This document shows positions 1 through 14,300 of a DNA stretch of 64,000 nucleotides, piece by piece. Within the stretch, counting starts at the first letter, position 1. Every line of letters starts with the position of its first letter. Position numbers and translations under genes: made by a program. Source of the DNA: Callaeas wilsoni (lineage: Eukaryota; Chordata; Aves; Passeriformes; Callaeidae); the NCBI GenBank assembly GCA_013398955.1, contig VWPU01018693.1:1-64000 (forward strand), in the 5' to 3' direction. The notes under the pieces were generated by a model. The model was not told where the DNA came from. It did no database searches and saw only the letters and a list, made by a program, of their open reading frames with translations.

Positions 1-3000
1 CACCTGTCCAAACCGAGACATGACCATAAGCAGAAAAAAATCCTGTTGCAGTGAGTAGAAAGTTTATTGTTAAACAGAAATTTTTTTTAGTTTTAAAGTT
101 ATAAAATCAGTCTTAAAATCTTGAAATATTTAGGATACTACACAAAGACAGCCTATAATCTTTGAGATCTTGGGCTACATCTCACAGGTTGTTGGAAAGA
201 TACAGAATTAAAATTTAATAGATGATCTTCAATTTCTTGAGAAAAAAAGACCACCAGTCTACTGCCTGGAGGATTAAGGGAGAGAAGCAATGGTCTTATA
301 TTGGTGATGCAACCAATAACACAAAGGGACAAAACTGCCGGGAGAGTGGGGCTCTGAGTGTGAACCAACGGGACCACACATAAGTTCATCTGCTGTGGCC
401 ATTCTCAAAAGGTAAGTGGGTGTCTGACATCTGGGAAAATTAAAAGAAAAAGGAAAGGCTGCAAGAAGATCCATCAAAAGTAAAACAGGAGCAGGAGTTG
501 TCACGTGCCAGAAAACTGTGCACAGTATGAAGAGAGGATTGATAACAGCATGATTAGCACAGAGAAATTTTTCATGGAACAAGTGGAAAGCACTGCAGCT
601 GAAGATGAATGAGCTACTACTCTGGAAACAAATGGAGCATTTATTAATTAAGTCAGAAACAGGTGCAGTGGAAAGTATGGTAGTCAAAACCATGATTAGC
701 ACTGGCAGACCAGCCAGACGCACTATTTAAGATACTCTGGATAGAATGGCTTCTGCCCCAAAGCCAAACACATCAGGCAAAAGTGCCAGTAGTTAACAAA
801 TTGAGAAGGGAAGAGGAAGAGAACAATGTCTTTCTAGTGTATTAGAAGGATGAAGAAAGCACAAATGAATCAAAATGTGTCTGATCATTAGACTCACCAA
901 GAATGACACTGCACTGAAATAGTTAAGAATATGTTAGGAGATGTCTTCCAGGGAAAAGAAAGATTCCTAAAAGAGCAGAGAATTAAGCTGGAAAAAAAAT
1001 CCCAGTTATCTCAAGTTATTCCTATCCTTAGGATTATAGAGTAGAAAAAAGAGAACAGAAGAATGAACACAAGTAATGCCTGAGAGTAGAAAGACGTTTG
1101 GCCAACAAACCATCAATATCCCTTTCTTTTAGGAAAAAAAAGAATCAGGCTTAATTTATTTATGTCAGAAAAATTTTAAAAAAACTGAACCAAAAACCAA
1201 ACAAAAGCAACAACAATAGATGACAACCAGAAAATCCAAGCAGTTCTGAGAACTATTAGAACTCAAATTTAATGCTATAAAATTAATTCTAATTGTGTCC
1301 CATGTTATCTAAGGAAGATGATCAAGCAGACCACAGGCTACCTGCACAGGGATTAAGCAAAAAAAGTTATAATATCCATAAAGGGTAGGCTGACCTACCC
1401 TGATGGTTGACCAAATGTAGAGGGTAAAATGATGCTTCACAAATACATCCAGCAAATATGTGATTCAAATGTTATTACAGAGTTGAAAGAGCTTCTTTCT
1501 TTAATTCCAAGAAACAGTAAGACTCCAGGATATATTGCCATCAAGCATTTATCCTTTCTGAAATCTTCAACAACATTCCTCTAGCTGTTCTTTAAAGAAA
1601 CCCTTTTCATCTGTTTTTATTCTATCTCAATTATTAAAGTATTTTTTGTATGACAGCAGCTTCCATTCAACACATTAGTCATCAAATCCAGATAATCCAG
1701 ATTAAAATTGATATTTTTGTATTGCTTTTTATGTTTTTATCAATATTGACTCAGGATGGCCATTAAGTTTTTTCAGTAAGCATCTTTTTCAAAGTCAAAA
1801 CAGCGTGTGATTGCTGACAAAAGTGTGCAGGTATATTTGCATATATGTATAAATACTAAAGTTGTAAGGAAAAAGTACTTCATCTGCAGTCAGGTCAGAA
1901 GATAAAATACGTAGATTGTATGGTGTTGACAACATAAGTGGCAAAATTTGAAGAAGCACATCACAAATGCCATAAGACCTGATTCAAAATTATCATATTA
2001 AAACTATCTTACTTTAGCAAAAATATTCTTAAGATTCTATTTATTTTACTTTTTTTTTCAGCATTTGGAAAGAGGGCTTATAATGAAAAGGTTTTCCCAG
2101 AAACACAATGAATAGAAAGGTAACAAAATGATAATATAATATTAAATGTTGATATGAAATATATTTTCAGAGTCAAAAGCATCCAACCTGAGTCTTCGTG
2201 CTAGGGTCAACACATTTTTCTGACAATTTTCAAGGCTGATTTAATGTTCCTACAAGAAGGAATAACAATGAATGTCTGTGTTAACATTTGATACAACTCT
2301 AAGCATGTCTATTTGTGAAGCGAGATGCTTCCATAAGCTTCAGCAAACTCAAACAGTTGACTTTGTCTGTTTATGTAGTCAACAGTAAGCTCTATTCCCT
2401 TCCTTCCTGCCAAACTTGACTACTAATTACTTTCTGAACATTTACACATTGTCAGAAGTTGTATGAGACCGAAGATGGAGCAATTATTTTCTACAGGTTA
2501 TTTTCGAGGAAACCTTACAGAGAAATGTCACCCATTAAAGCAGTATGGAAAATATTTTTAAAATCAGAGGGACTGCTGAAAAAAACACCTGAAATGCACA
2601 GTTATGTCAAGCCCAGAAGCTCAAAGGCTTTGGATAATATCTAAAAACAAGAAGGAAGCAAATAAAAAACTTTTAGGACTCTTTGAATACACATCTGAGA
2701 GACACAGTGACCACATAAAATACTATTTATAAAAGTAGATTCATCTTATGAATGAGCTGGTCAAACTGAAGTTACACTAAAGAGTTATGTGGTACTGAAG
2801 TTACACTAAAGAGCCATTTGCCATTTTAACTCCATAATTTATTGTGAGCCCATAATCCATTCTTAATTCATTCCGAGCCAAGTAAAAATGAGTAACACAA
2901 CCTGAACAAGAAAGCCCCAGTAGGGATTTATGAGTGTAGCATCTTCAGCTCGCAGAACCCACTGCAGTCCTGCAATGGGTTTTTGTGATTCCCACAACAT

Positions 3001-4593
3001 GCTGGGGGCACCCATAGGGAGAGATTAGAGCAGATGCTGGGTGATGTAACTCAGAAGGAAAAAAAAAAAAAACAGAGGATTAAGTGGAAACACAGCTTCA
3101 AAACTGTTTTGGAAGAAAAAAAATGGCCTTTATCCTAATAAAAATTATATATCCAAATAGCTTCCCTGTTCTAGGGAAGACAGAAAATTTGTGTCAAGAG
3201 AAACCCTTACACAGTCAAAGAATAGAGGTGGTTATTTCGAACCAAATCTAATCTCTTGTATTTTATTTAATTATCACATAGAATATTATTATAATTTTAA
3301 TTCTTATTTAAATATTTAATTGTCACATTAAAATAAAATTACTATTGATGTTTAAAAAGAAGACCAGGGACTTGCTTAGATTATTTTCGAAGAATTTATA
3401 TGGTATCCATTCTACATTTCCATCTGAGCAAAATAAAAGACCATTTGTGTACACCTTGTGCACGTGTTTTTGAAGGTAATTCTAGTGCATTATGTGAAAA
3501 AGAAGTCCTGCAGTTCCACAGGTTTCTTATGTTGCCAACAGAGCAAAATGAATTGAAAAGAGATGTGAATCATGAATCTCTGGTGAATGACATTCAAACA
3601 CTGGCACCATTTATGAAATGATGACTGTAAGTTTCAATACTTTTTAAACCACAGGAACCTGGCCTTTATCACTTTCATATGTGATACTATGTCCTTACCA
3701 TTAATATTTCACAAAGAGGGATTTTTCACTCAAACATATTCATTCTGATTTTGAAGGAAGATGAGAGTTCAAAATTTCAGACAGTGAAACAAAGCTTAAA
3801 ATATTTGCTCAATTGATCTCAAACATTTATTTTGCTATATTTAAATAATTTAGTGGACAATTCGTCAGGGAGAAAACTGATGACCTTGTGATAACATATC
3901 CCATACCTGAAAACATCCTCCATCTTCGCTTCCATCTTAATTGAAAAAACAGGGGATTAAAATGCAGATGGGCTAGAAAAGGGGTGGGTCAAGTAAATAA
4001 TGAAGAGTATTTTTGTATGGAATTACTACGAATGGAAAACAACAAAATGAGAATTTATGTTTTGTGTTTCACATCATTTTCACACTACACACACAAAGGT
4101 TAGAGGTGAGAGAAATTGTTTTATGTCCAGTAATGCCTTTCTCAGTCAAACAATTTCCAGACTAATTTAGAAATCAGGCTTCAAGTTTCATAAGTATAAA
4201 TCAAAGGTAGGTCTAACGATCTTATAAAATGCAACTTAAAATAAAAGTACAAGTGACTGGAATTGGGGTTACTGTAATTGTGATGAAATCTTTTTTTGTT
4301 CTGAAGTTATTTGGCAGTGTGCGTGAACTTGACTAGGAGTTCCACCTCCCTTCCTTTGGGGACCACCTGCAGCCTGCATGAACAGCATTAACAAATGAGT
4401 ACTGCTCTGGAAAGTCTCAGTCAACAGTCCAACAACAGCGGACTTTTTAAAAATTGTTAGGGCTGAAGCACCATAGCATAGTTCTGGAAGAGAAAATCAG
4501 GGGGGTTGGTGGTAATGCTGGCAATTAGACTGGTGCTATGTGTTTCTCTTCTCGCCATTCAAGAAGTGTAGAAACCTTTCCCTCACCCCAACC
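1..4593. other. AT-rich non-coding stretch
   Basis: No gene is supported here. The stretch holds many A- and T-runs. It has a perfect 8-bp hairpin at 1382-1401 and a 20-bp direct repeat (2765-2784 and 2794-2813, spacing 29 bp). A 14-base A-run lies near 3059. A minus-strand frame at 274-723 is open for 149 codons, but I recognise no family in it. The plus strand of the same region (about 440-1100) is purine-rich and gives only broken frames. The segment from 2880 to 3050 is a little richer in GC but matches nothing I know. Confidence 0.6.
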
Positions 4594-5140
4594 TGACCAA
4601 GAAGGCCAGTGGTATCCTGACATGTATTAGGAACAGTGTTGCCAGAAGGTTGAGGCGGTGGACCTTTCCTTCTGCACCTGGAGTATTGAGTCCAGTTCTG
4701 TGTTTCTCCATACAAGAGACATGGAGATTCTTGATTCTCTAACACAGGTATACGAAGATGATTGGAGACTGAAGCACTTCCTTTATGAGGAAAATCTGAA
4801 GGAACTTGTCCTGTTTAGCCTGGAAAAGACTGAGAGAAGAGGATGGAGGCACTCTTCTCTGTGGTGCCAGGCAATAAGACAGAGGCAACAGGCAGAAAAT
4901 GATGCTCAAGAAGTTCCATCTGAATATGAGGAAGAACTTCTTTACTCTGCAGGTGACCGAGCACTGGAACAGATTGTCCAGAGAGGTTGTGAAGTATCCC
5001 TTGCAGAAAGTATTCAAAAGCTGCCTGGACAAAATCCTGAGTACTCTCTAATGGATTTTGCTTGAGCAGGGAGGTTGGACCAGATGACTTCCAGTGTCCC
5101 CTTCCAACCTTACCTGTTCTGTGGTTCTCTGAATTCTGTG
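4594..5140 (+). mobile_element. CR1 LINE, 5'-truncated copy with 3' end
   Basis: A non-LTR retrotransposon fragment covering the end of CR1 ORF2 and the 3' untranslated region. The reading frame near 4658-5065 contains EENLKELVLFSLEKTERRG, which corresponds to the conserved C-terminal stretch of CR1 ORF2 that usually reads like 'LRELGLFSLEKRRLRG'. The last part (about 5068-5140) has the diagnostic CR1 3' end: a GGTTGGACCAGATGA-type motif, CCCTTCCAACCT, then a short tail of ATTCTGTG-like 8-mers. The 135-codon frame here is only the decayed ORF2 end read through into the 3' region; it is not a host gene. The copy is 5'-truncated, as expected from target-primed reverse transcription. The left edge is approximate; the right edge is set by the tail. 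Confidence 0.93.
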
Positions 5141-8100
5141 ACTGCCATATACACAAATCTCTTTAAACTTTAATGCCAGCTAAAAGGCTGACAAGATACT
5201 CAAAGTGCTTTGACCTGGGATGGGAATTAGGTAACTGTCTACCAACATTTTTTTTAAAGCCTGTCAATAGCCTTCACTCAAACTGTTCTCTTTCCCATGG
5301 TGCTAGTGGAGCTTCAGAGGGGAAAATAAGCATAAAAAGAGACAAGAGCTGGTTTGTTTCATTAGAAAATATGGTACAGCCTGGCAGGATAATGAATATG
5401 TTATTGTTTCATCAAGAACAACCAAATGTACCTGATTTAAAGGGGATGGAGGGGAATAGGGGAAGAAGCAGCTTTTTATAATATTAAGCCCATGAGAGTT
5501 TTTCCTTGTAAAAGTCATTTCTTCATTAAAACTGTAATTGAAATGGGACGTGCTGTTCAACAAGTTCAGTGTTTTATATATGCCACAGAAATCCCACGAC
5601 GTGTCTAAAAATGAAATTCATATTAATCACTGACGTCCTAATCCTCCTGATATAAGATCTATATTCAGGGATATGTTCTCTTCTGAAACACCAGAATCAA
5701 TTCTGAAAATGAGATTTTAGATTAGCTCTTTAGATAGTCTACTCATAGGCTCATCCATATGAAATTTGTTATGTGCTTTCACAGCATCTGGGGATAAAGA
5801 GCTTCTCACAGTGCCCGCATTTGTCATACATGGTTAGAAACCTAAGGTACCATTCATACACTTCACTTTGTAGTTCTTCTGAAAACATCAATCACAATCT
5901 GCCACCCTTTCCTACAGTGATTGGACAAGTCACTATTCTGAACACAGCATAAACTTCAAGGTCATTTTTCCCTAATTATTTTGGTCTACTCTAGAAACTT
6001 CATAAAAAGTTCATGAAAAGGCTTGTGAAAAAGACAGGCTTTTAAAAAGAGACGTTTTACTATCCGACATCTTTACTTCCTATGCATTGCTCTTTATTTG
6101 TTCTTTTGACTGCATTTTACAGCAAGGTGCAGATTCCAGTAATAAATCTGCGTTAGAATTCCATCGAAAGTACCATGCATATATGTTTCACTATAAGCAG
6201 TAAATGTGCCAGAGCCTACCTTATTTTCTAATTCCTTTCTATCTCAGTCCACATTCTTTTGAAAGGAATTTTTGATACAGATTTTCTCCTCACAATTCAC
6301 AATGACAATACAAGTAATAAGAATGTGTAATGTGTGAAAGGGTCTTTCAGTTCTACAATACTGGGGGAACATTTCAAATACATGCCAGAGATAGTCAAAT
6401 CAATGAACATGGTTTCTTTTCAAAGGAACAAGTTAGGCTAGTAAAATGCAAAACTTTCATTCCATAAAAATCCATGAGGTATACCTTATTGGACAGAAAA
6501 TTCATAGCATTCCAAACTTAGTCATGTCTTAACGTCAAAATAATTCTATACTAGTTTTACAAAGCAGAAATAGGTATAATGGTATTTCTACGTTTGTTTT
6601 CACATTTCTTTTGAAAGTAAATTCTTCTGCACTCTTTGCAGACAAAGCAGAAATATGAATCATACGATGCAAATGTACTTCCAAGATGTTTTTAGCACCT
6701 TCAGTATTGCATTTGCAAAATCTATATTGTCTTAATCACTTTCTTTAGAGGCTTGCAAAAAAATACAAAGTTCCATGCTTTCCACAAATGTAGAAAACTA
6801 ATCAAATACAAAACCACACTGTGCACTGTATGGATCCCAACTTGTTTGTAGTTTAAAGGATCAACTTGAACAAATATCAGCCCTGTTTTGGCAGGATTTA
6901 GAAGCTAACTCTCTCATGCATCTTTTAACACTTAGTAGCATGTGGATTTACAGATATTCCAGGTAAACTGCCAATATCTGGGAATAAAGAGATTTTTATT
7001 TGTTAAATATAATAGACACTATGTATAAATATATTCTTTACATCCCTCCAGAGACTCAAATTAGAGAAAAATTACTTACTCCATCAAACAGAGGTTTTTC
7101 TAATAAATTGCAAAGTAGTTTTTATTCTTCAGCTGCCTTCAGTTTATTATAAAGTTATAATTTGTTATTATGAGGTCTTTACCAGAATGCAATTAATCCT
7201 TGAACTGGAGATGGAACTGGAACTTCACAGGCAAAAGAAACAGAAAAAAATCAAATTAAAAAAAAAATCCACTTGCCAAATTACTTTAATTTCTTTCTCT
7301 TTTCCTTTACTGAAAATTATGGTTACATTCCTCCATTTTACAGCATTTCTCAGAAACAGTGGCTAGAAATTTCCAGGAGATCTATTTCTTTGCATAAGAG
7401 GTAGTACATGCTAAACAGAGTGTCTCATTCATATTCCTGCCATCAAGAAATCTTTCCTTTTGTGCTTGCACAGTCATGTACTATTATTTCTGGGTGGTCT
7501 CTCTAAAATGAGAACTGAAAGATACACAGTACAAAAAATAATAGATCTCCTGATCTCCAGAATGATTTCAGAGAAGCATGGTGGACATTTAAAGTCAAAA
7601 ACTTTTATATCAGCAAAAAGCCATCTTTTGCCCCATGCTGTCAATTTAAAGAACAGTGCAGCAATGTCAGTTGATTCTAGGCCACAAAATCCAAGACAAC
7701 AATCCATTAAACTGAAAATTTCCTCCTCCCCCCATAGCTAAGTTAATTTATCGTGAGTTTCTGAGAATTTATACTCTGTCTTTCTACCTTCCTTTTCCAT
7801 TTACATCATCATGGATATTTAGCACCTCCACTGCAGGGTGTCACAGGGTATAAGAGCAGAAGATAAGCATAGCAAGGAAGAAGGGAAGTGAGTTAAAGAG
7901 AAGGCCAGAGCTTTATTGAGGAGCTAGCAATCCATCTTGCTTCACAAACCACAGCCAGGGGTAGACATTTTTCTCTTGGAATGACATGTGTGTGTGTCTG
8001 AAATAACTCATTTGAAAGCTGCTCCCCCTGAACTAATCTTAATTGGAAAAGGGCATTGTTCAGTCTGCTGCCACAGGAAATACACCAACAGAATCCCTCT

Positions 8101-8250
8101 TGATGCAGGCTGCCTTTGCCATCTCTTGCTCTGTATTTCAGTTTTGTCTGTGGAAGAGTCTTCTGAAAAGAAACGCATTCAAGTGCATACTTAAGTTTTC
8201 ACAGCCTCTTAAACGATAATGGGAAAGCTTAAAATTAAGCTCTAAAGGTC
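5141..8250. other. AT-rich non-coding stretch
   Basis: No gene or recognisable repeat. Short open frames (for example 7460-7741 on the plus strand, 93 codons) show no known motif, and the sequence around them has no splice or start context that would support a gene. I see only ordinary A/T-rich DNA. Confidence 0.55.
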
Positions 8251-8313
8251 AGATTTTCAAAGGAATCAATATGAGTTAGGCATCTCACCTTATTAAGCAT
8301 TATTTGAAAATTC
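8251..8313. repeat. fossil of an old palindromic sauropsid repeat
   Basis: The segment starts with AGATTTTCAAAGG, continues through an ATGAGTTAGGCATC-like core, and ends with TATTTGAAAATTCC, roughly the reverse complement of the start. This layout matches a widespread old interspersed repeat of turtles, crocodilians and birds, in which 'gattttcaaa' ends flank a 'tta-ggc-cct' core. I am recalling that family from general pattern memory, not from a search. It probably derives from a non-autonomous DNA transposon. Confidence 0.4.
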
Positions 8314-11300
8314 CATCTGTGCATTTTGGCAGCTAATTTTTTATCTGTGAGGATCTAGACCTAATTACTTTTCTGCTCATGGATGACCTCAAAAAGTCTA
8401 GTGCTTAATTGTTTTCCTGATTTAGGGCATGAGCATTGTGACCCCTACATGATACTGAAACATTCTAGCAGAGTTAAGGACACTTTTGTGGATTTATGAT
8501 GCTTAAAATGTAAATGTCAAATCTATTACAGAGATCTAGGGGCTGCAAAGAGGGTAAATAGTCATAGTTCCTTCAGTTGTGGTAGAAATGCATTGATTTT
8601 CATGAGCTGAAAGTCTGATTCAAATCCTTTAAAGCTGAATTAGTTATCATTGTATTTGCTAGCTGTGAGAATGTCACACAACTGGCTATATAACTGCAGC
8701 ATATCTCGACATTTAGATTTTGCCAGAAGTGTTGCTATTAAAAAATATGCATGCATGGTAGACCTGCTTCCCTGATGACTGGCTCATGTGAAATAAGACA
8801 TTCTGAAGTCAGGGGAAGGAACATAAGGGACATCGACAATCATAATTTCACAAGGAAGAAAAGCAACTGAGTTAAAATAGCCTCCAATCAAACATTTAAA
8901 AAATATTAATTGTTATTAGTTGCGGAGAGGGAATACTAATTCAACTCACTATAATCTAGCTGTTACACTTTCTGCACAAGAAATGTTGTGTGATGGCTTT
9001 GCACGGATATGCAAATGCAAAAAGGTCCCTAGGCTTTCTGTATGAAACTCTGAATTCTGTCAGAAGTCGTTGGTTTGTTCGTAAGCTGTGACACTGTCCT
9101 CTCCTCATTCTCTCCCCTCTTGGGAAGAAGCAGTCTGGGTTTTCACGATGCTTATGCATCTGCACAGCTTGAGTGCAACCTGATTCTTCAGACCCATGAG
9201 TGTGTGAGGATCTGAGAGGATCCAGTAACTTATGCAGTAAGTAGATGAGCACTGTGTGAAGTCAGGAGACCTTTAAAAAAAAAAAAAGAGGTGTTACCCT
9301 ACATGGTATAAGTGAATGTACATCCCTGGGAACCCAGGAAGTACATACTACCATCAAAAGCCTTTGCACTGGTGATCATGTGAAAAAAAAAAAAAAAAAA
9401 AATAGGGAAGGGCACTTACCAAATGAAGCTGTTGAAATCTAATATAAGATATTTGAATCCCTGAAGGACATACAGCTGTTAGTTTTATGCCACCTTATCC
9501 ATACCCTCAGAAAATTAAGAGATCATGGCAGCAGAGGTGGACCCTTGGTCATAAAAGCCTCTCCTGGCAGAGACCTGGCCCAGTTATATAGAACCAGCCC
9601 TTAACAGTCACCTCCCAACCCTAGGCTGTCTCTGATGAACACATACAGTAAGTTGTTCATCACTGCATGCCTAGCTGATGCTTCGTTTGTTCCACTTGGT
9701 TCAAAGGCAGTCATTGCCATCCTTAGAGGGGGAGTGAGTGCACAGGTGAAACCTTTAGCACTTTGCCCCTCCTCTATCTCAGAAAGTCATACAGGACCAC
9801 CCAGGGTAGTTACTGTTAGAAGAATTGTTAATTTTTCTTAACAATCTGTTCTCTAATAAGTCTTTTACATCAAAAGTCTATAAAAATTTAAGCAAGAATA
9901 AACCTTATTTTTTTCATCTTGCTAAGACAGCAGTGACTGCACAATGGAACACTTCTCTAGTGGGTTGCAATTTTAATTTTGAGAAACTGTGTGACAATTA
10001 ATAACAATAAAATGAAAAGAACACTAGCACATTTATATAATTATGAACAAACAATAACAGAGAAGCTTTAAAGAATCAGTAATGCAGCCAAATAGGCTGA
10101 AGAAAATATTTACACATCAAAAGGAATTATCTAAGTGTTCAAGATATTCTGCAGACCCAGTATAAAAGAAACAAATGTAAATTCCCCTCTAACATACTCT
10201 GGTTAATATAATAGAAATGTAATCAAGAATATGAACCTTGTTGGGTGAACTGGTACATTGGAAATACAAAATTAACCACATGAAATCACGAGGTAGAGCA
10301 TGTGAAAACTCTCAGCAGCTTTTGTCTTCTATTTACAAACTTCTTACAGCTTGGTCACTTCTCCAGCTGCTTCAAAATGAAAATTATTTGAAATCTCAGC
10401 TTTTCCTTTTGAAAGATGTTGCCAAAAAAGTTTCAAATGGTGACTTACAAATGAGAAGGCAAATGATGGTTCTCCAAATACATCGTTAAATATGCAAACT
10501 ACCGAGACTATAAGTTCCTTTTTTCCAAGAAGAGGAAAGAAGAGATCATTTGTTCATTATGATTCTTACAGAGTTTGCAATTAGAAGGGCTGCCTAAAGT
10601 CAGCAAAGCAGTGAAGGAAATATGCCTAGTATTGCAGGACTTTAATGGAAGTATTCATATCTCTTGCTGCTCTTTCCCTAGAAAATCATATGAATGAGAG
10701 CAGAAGAAGCAAGATTTGGGCAGCTAAGTCACCCTCCATGCTAGACTGATCCCATGGCTCACTCTCAGCCTTTATGTTCTCTTTTTTTTTTTTAAATATA
10801 GTTCAACAGGTCCATTAAAACTCTTTGCTTCAAGAGAATGTTCTCATTGGCTTCCAAGAAGCTAGGGACTTTTATGAAAAAATATTCACAAAAGCATTCT
10901 GATCTGAATGCTGAACATGCCTATAGTTATTCCAGGTATTAATATTTTAATATTCTTTTTCCTCGTAAAGCATTCATTAATTAGTTCCTTGACAAGACTT
11001 TTGATGATCAGATAATGGTGGTATGTCTGATTCTAACTGATGAAGTAAGACATTGTTAGTGTCCAGTATAAAGGTCTGGGGTTTGTGAGCATTTTTTTTC
11101 CCTATTTTTCTTCCTCAGTGTGCAGCCAGGTGATTGATAGAACATACTGAGCTGCTAAAAGAATGCATTTTCCTGGGTCATCTAAGCAGCATCACTATTA
11201 GCATAATGGGGCCAGCCCAGTGCCTTAGCATAAAAATGAGTCATGTTTCATTTCAGAAAACATGCAAGAAAAGTACTAATAATGCCCTGCAGAAACACAT

Positions 11301-14300
11301 AATGTGATTTTTATGAATCGCACCTAGCAACTTATTGTGAGTTTGTACCAGATGTATTTCTGATTAGGTTTCAGCTAATTTAGGAACCTCTCTACACTGA
11401 GAGATGTCCATTTAAAGCCTGATAAGAAATCCATGGGATGATCAAGTGCCAGGTGATACCAACAGCATTTGTAATTTGTCAAGTATTTCAGATGACCCAG
11501 AAGCAAGACCTTTACAGCAAGTGACTTCTTTCTGCTTAAGAAATTTTACACTACTTTTCTGTTTTACAAGCTTCCCTGCTGGTTGCACTGTTAATCAGAG
11601 ATAAATTCCTAAAATGTTACCCTAGAGATGTCTGCTGTCCTCCTCACAGAAGGATAAAATCTTTTCAATAAAGGGACTCAGTACAGATTGCATATGGATA
11701 GATAAGCAACATCATCTTTATTCCAAGAAAAATTGATGCAGTATGAAGAAAATCAAATAAGTCATCCATTTCAAGTTGGTAGTATCCTTTCAAAGCACAG
11801 GACCAAACCAGCTTAACAATATTTAAAAATTACTGCATGCTCCCAGGGTTTCCACATGGCATTTGCAAGAACATTTACCAGTTTTCTAATTGTAGCAAAT
11901 TTAGTAGCTTTTTTTTTTGTCTTCTTGCCTCATAATGTAAAAAAACTTTCTATTTTTAACTCTGGATAATTTATCTTCTAGTCTGTTTTTTCATATGCAC
12001 TCTTATTTTAATCTATTACTCTGCTACTTTATAAATTACTATTAAATCCCAATATGCAATTCACATACTTCTAAGTAAATTACTTGCCTTAAAAATACAG
12101 ATTTCCCTTGGTGTTTCAACACAGGAGCATCTCAAATGTATAAAGATGACAAAGAACTCCAGTGCCCAAATTACCAGACTACAGGTGATATGCACAGCAT
12201 TAGAAGCCTTGAATTCATAGTTATATTTTATTCTGAATAGAGCAATAAAAACTGGCTGGCATCATCAAGCCTGAGAGTTATTGTGAGCATGAAGTGAGTT
12301 TTGAAACCTCGAGATAGAGGGTAACCACAATTCCATTAAACTAGGGAATTGAGTCAAAGATGTTCCCATTACTGCTGCACTGATACAACAAAATGAAATA
12401 CGGAGCTATTTCCACATATCTCTGCCATGATGAATGACAATATAAACGCAGATGTACCTAGAAAAACACAAAGTGTTGGAGTTATACACCGGATAGAAGT
12501 TATGGCAAAACTCTGATTCTTTTAGATAAGAAGTTTAAAAAATAAGAAAGGGGAAAATAATTATTCACCAGAATGTTCTTAATAAATTCCAAAGGATAGC
12601 AGATTGAAGCTAAAGATATGTATTGCTGTACAAAGACTCATAGTACAGATAAAGAAGTCTGGGTGAACTCGCGATAAGTCATTGACTTAACCATTTCACT
12701 TCTCAACTGGAATTGGTTAAGCATTCTCAATATACCAAAGAATGCCCTATTAAAACTTAGATATTACATTTATTCAACAGACTGGTTATGCAGATTAATG
12801 TTGATTGGTTTAAGAACAGAAAAAATGGCACAAAAGCTCAAGTTAATTTAATGTTAAACATGAAAAATTGAGCTCTCTGAGGGAAATGAGCTTTTAAAGA
12901 AAGAGATTTCTCCTCAGGCATTAGCTTGGCCATATTGCAAGCAATATCGTATTAAGATTGCATTTATGATATTAAAAAAAAATCTAAAGCAATTTGAATT
13001 TAATTTGAAACATAAGAAATAAAGCCCGTCACATTACTATTCATTGATTCATTGATTTTAATGCCTGAAGAAAAATTTCCGATCGCTTGTACTAACATCA
13101 CAGGACACAGAACTGTGCACAATAATTTCTGCATCGAGTTTGCAATTTATAGTAGAGCATTATAGGTATTATTCTGTATAAATCTGTTTTACTCTATGTC
13201 TTTGAAAAGGACCTCTAAAATTCTCAAATGATGAAGCTATATTCAAAATTATAAATGTGATCCTATTATTATTATTCATGCAGTGCTCAGAGGCCTGGGC
13301 TGAACTCCTAGCTTGACTGTGGTCAGCACAGTGCAAACATGCTCCATAAAACCAATTTCTTTTTCAAAGAGAAGATTGGTATCCAGTGACAGACAAAATA
13401 GAGGCATATGATTTACCTGAAGGTCAAAGGCAGAACTGGAGACCTGCTCCTGTGTCCTGGCTACAGAATTACACTGCCATGAAGCAGAGTCATCTTCTCT
13501 CAAATGTTACCCATGTTTTCTTAAATTTATTGACTCTTCAGGACTTTTTTCCATGCGCTGAATGTTTACTGCTGTTAAATTTTATATCTCCCAAAAATAG
13601 CTGCTGTGGTTATGTTTTTTAAAAGAATAATGAAAATATAAAAAATTTTAGTTTTATGGGCAGTCTGAAATGGCAGGCTGGACAAATGCAAACCGTAGGG
13701 GTACATTTATGAGAGGCCCAGCCTCTCCTATTAACACCGCTTGGTGAGCTCTGTTCCAACGCCGACGGAGAAGTGTGGTGTGGCACTTTTTGTGCCTTCC
13801 TCAGATTTGTGGTTGTGTCAATTACTGTTGCAGATGTAGCTGACAAATTAGCTGTTCTGGTTTTCTTCTTGTCCTCAGTGTTACTGCTCAGCCTGTTTCA
13901 CACTATCATTCAACTAGATGTTCAAAATCTTGGATATCATATATCCACTTCCTGAACCAGTCACCCTGAACAGTGACTACAGTTCTCAGCCTACAAGAGT
14001 TCTCTCAACAAGAAATAGTTCAGCCTAAATTGTATTTTTATAACAAAAAAATCATTAATAAGTCATTATATACACTGAGCAAGAAATAAAGGGAGAGGAG
14101 AATAATCACATTTGTTTCAATTATTCATATTTGTATGACATGAAAAGATTGTGCACTGCTGAAACATAATAAGGCCTGACAAAAGGCAGCTTAGTGCACA
14201 GGCAGCAGGTTTCCAATCAGGAGAGTACATCCAGGTCTCCCTGTTGGCTACGGACACAAGTTATGTCAGTTTTGTTTCTGTGCGCCTGTGACAACTGGCA

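Noticed and set aside
4658..5065. 135-codon plus-strand open frame as a host gene
   Set aside because: It is the decayed end of CR1 ORF2 read through into the CR1 3' region.
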